14,802 bases of DNA. Origin: Pseudomonadota bacterium (GTDB lineage: Bacteria > Pseudomonadota > Alphaproteobacteria > Acetobacterales > Acetobacteraceae). The stretch covers positions 1-14,802 of the forward strand of contig JAKBAQ010000043.1 in assembly GCA_021808985.1 (NCBI GenBank). Reading direction: 5' to 3'. A program made the position numbers and the translations under genes. This document shows, one piece after another, positions 13,193 to 14,802 of the stretch (positions are counted from its first letter, which is position 1; every line of letters starts with the position of its first letter). The notes beneath the pieces were generated by a model. The model did not search any database. It saw nothing but the letters and a program-made list of their open reading frames with translations, and was not told where the DNA came from.

Positions 13193-14591
13193 AATATTGT
13201 GAATTTGTCGCCAGTGATTGCGGATTGAACCGGCTGTCCGGAATCGGCGTCATCAAATAAGGCTCGTCATACGGCGTCACGTTCCACGGCCCATCCTCCA
13301 CCACATACTCACCGGCATAGACATTGTAATGCACGCCCGAGCCGAAAATGGTCGCTGGAATATCCGGGCGCACCTCGAACATGCAATTGCCCACGCGCAC
13401 GATCCTGCCCTTGGCGTCATAGGCTTCATAGAGCGCGATGGTCCAGCTATCCTCATCCACATAGAAGCGCCGCCGCGCCAGCACATTGCGCTCGCCCGGA
13501 TGCAGCGTCGCCTCCACGACCCAGACACGATGCAGCTCCCAGCGCACGAAATCCGGATTCACGAATTGCGGCAGCATGGCCGATTGCGGCGTCTGCAAAA
13601 ACAACTTGTTATTATTGTAGGGGATATAGACTTCCCGCTTACCGATGAGCTTCCAGTCATACTGATTCTGCGCGCCGTAGAAGAGATAGGTTTCATCGTA
13701 ATTGATAATGTCGGTGGATTGCGTCTCCGGCGTATCATACTGCAACTCCGGCGCGCGCCGCACCCGCCCCTGGCCCACCAGATACTCCCATATCTTGGTC
13801 GGATTGGTGAGCGGGTTGGTGGTGTTGATCTCGAGATAAGCCTGCCCCTTATCCTGCGGCGGGCCGAGATTCATCACCCTGAACAGGCGCAGATCGCCAT
13901 CATAGGTCTGGCGGTTGCCGTTCGGATAATAATAAGGGCAGGCCTGCTGTGTTTTGTACCCAGTGGCCAGCACCAGCTGGCCGTCGATCATCGTCCAGGT
14001 GGAAAGATTGCGCGTCTGGTACGCGCCGAACCAGCGGCAGGAGTGGTTCCAGATAACCTGAGCGCCGGCCTCCAACGGGTCCGACGGGTCAGGAATCGGA
14101 AACGGAATGGCCCCGAACGCACCGGAGAAGCCAAGCCGCGAGCCGCCGGATGCGGCTGTGGTGCTGGTCACGTTGATATAGGCGTTGTCATAAACCTCCT
14201 GCGTGGCGATGGCGGTGCGGTGCGTGGGAAAGACATCCATCCGGAAATCCTGGCATGTGCTCAGCATCAGCTTCATGCCCTCCGAGAGCCTGCCGGCATA
14301 TTGCGCCATGTTCCCGGCATCTATGCTGATGATCTTGGCGTCATCGGCGAAGAAATCCGGCATCAACCCCCACGGGCCCGCGCCCTGCAGCGGCAGGGCA
14401 TCCCCCGTCCAGGCGGGGATAGACCCATCCGCATTGCCGGCGCGCTCTGCGCCCACGGGGGTCAGTTCGCCTTTCAGCCTGTCCGCATCCGCCTGCCTCA
14501 ACGCCGCCCGCCCCCGCGCGGGCAGGCCAAGCCCGGCCACCATCGCCGCCGCGCTCACCGCGCCCAGCCATCCAAACTCTCTGCGCTTCAT
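13191..14591 (-). CDS. Exported DUF1329 family protein
   Basis: This 466-aa protein begins with a Tat-like signal (KRREFGWLGAVSAAAMVAG, about 2-20). The canonical DUF1329 opening follows: LTPVGAERAGNADGSIPAWTG (about 43-63). The family's C-terminal core ELHRVWVVEATLHPGERN, RRFYVDEDSWTIALYEAYDAKGRI is intact. DUF1329 proteins are periplasmic or outer-membrane-associated with a LolA-like beta fold. They often accompany DUF1302 porin-like proteins or RND exporters in hydrophobic-compound catabolism; none is in this window. The start at 14591 is set by AAGGG 4 nt upstream; the open frame continuing to 14783 is not protein-like. Likely role: binding or passing a hydrophobic ligand across the envelope (inferred). 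Confidence 0.88.
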   Translation of the reverse strand: MKRREFGWLGAVSAAAMVAGLGLPARGRAALRQADADRLKGELTPVGAERAGNADGSIPAWTGDALPLQGAGPWGLMPDFFADDAKIISIDAGNMAQYAGRLSEGMKLMLSTCQDFRMDVFPTHRTAIATQEVYDNAYINVTSTTAASGGSRLGFSGAFGAIPFPIPDPSDPLEAGAQVIWNHSCRWFGAYQTRNLSTWTMIDGQLVLATGYKTQQACPYYYPNGNRQTYDGDLRLFRVMNLGPPQDKGQAYLEINTTNPLTNPTKIWEYLVGQGRVRRAPELQYDTPETQSTDIINYDETYLFYGAQNQYDWKLIGKREVYIPYNNNKLFLQTPQSAMLPQFVNPDFVRWELHRVWVVEATLHPGERNVLARRRFYVDEDSWTIALYEAYDAKGRIVRVGNCMFEVRPDIPATIFGSGVHYNVYAGEYVVEDGPWNVTPYDEPYLMTPIPDSRFNPQSLATNSQY

Positions 14592-14700
14592 ATTACCCTT
14601 CTGTATCTGTTCCAGGACGATATTGTTGTTTTTCCGGCCACAGCCGCCCACCCCGCCGCCGAGCATGGCAAAACGCGCCGGGCTGTTTTCAGGATGTTCC

Positions 14701-14713
14701 GTGTGCCTCACAC
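14701..14713. promoter_or_regulatory. Dyad GTGTG-CCT-CACAC upstream of the DUF1329 gene
   Basis: A perfect 5-bp inverted repeat with a 3-nt spacer lies 110 nt before the DUF1329 start. It could be a regulator half-site pair; its spacing does not fit CRP. Confidence 0.3.
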
Positions 14714-14744
14714 TACATAACGGCGTAGCCCCGCAGAACCGATA

Positions 14745-14756
14745 AATGTTTACATT
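14745..14756. promoter_or_regulatory. Dyad AATGT-TT-ACATT upstream of the DUF1329 gene
   Basis: This perfect 12-bp dyad carries AATGTAA on the minus strand. The same 7-mer is seen upstream of the SDR gene and in the TetR/P450 region, so all three may share one regulator. Identified by eye. Confidence 0.35.
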
Positions 14757-14802
14757 GCACCCGCCATTGCTGACGAACCGCACAACCGCCCACGGGCTGA
14801 AA

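Noticed and set aside
13218..14720. 500-codon + strand frame antisense to the DUF1329 gene
   Set aside because: Long only because GC-rich DNA has few stops. The minus-strand protein has a signal peptide and the full DUF1329 core.
14592..14783. N-terminal extension of the DUF1329 protein
   Set aside because: The extra residues are not signal-like, whereas ATG 14591 has a Shine-Dalgarno and is followed at once by a Tat-type signal peptide.

Overview
The window is GC-rich DNA from an alphaproteobacterium. Three things suggest this: an alphaproteobacterial-type S21, a COQ9-family ubiquinone protein with the DKSxDFNWYTKR signature, and GC-rich codon use. The AT-rich palindromic spacer at 13.05-13.15 kb resembles intergenic repeats I associate with acetic acid bacteria (Acetobacteraceae), but that family-level placement is only an inference.

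Left part (1-6.35 kb) is ordinary chromosomal backbone. A MOSC-domain protein is followed by a permease/universal-stress-protein pair on the + strand. The permease has a structured leader, and the two genes overlap. Converging on them is a minus-strand operon: peptide deformylase, COQ9-like protein, DUF1993 protein. rpsU (S21) is read divergently from the deformylase gene and ends in a textbook intrinsic terminator. A minus-strand pair, an exported polysaccharide-deacetylase-fold protein and a GNAT acetyltransferase, converges on rpsU.

Right part (6.37-14.6 kb) looks like an accessory catabolic region. In order it holds: a sulfotransferase (-); an SDR dehydrogenase and a DUF1214 protein that overlap (+); a TetR-type regulator with an extra N-terminal helix-turn-helix (-); a CYP199-like cytochrome P450 and an acyl-CoA dehydrogenase, 19 nt apart (+); and an exported DUF1329 protein (-). 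P450 hydroxylation, SDR oxidation and acyl-CoA dehydrogenation could be steps in uptake and breakdown of a hydrophobic or aromatic acid. No ferredoxin, CoA ligase or transporter is present in the window. The strand asymmetry of base composition also changes near 6.37 kb: the + strand is strongly C-rich to the left whatever the gene direction, and balanced to the right. This fits separate histories for the two halves.

The longest gene-free stretches are 12957-13190 (hairpins and a perfect 30-bp palindrome), 14592-14802 (two dyads upstream of the DUF1329 gene), 7539-7734 (divergent promoter region), 841-1031 (permease leader), 10456-10600 (TetR/P450 divergent region) and 4706-4842 (deformylase/rpsU divergent region). 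None exceeds 300 bases. I saw no tRNA, rRNA, insertion sequence or CRISPR array.
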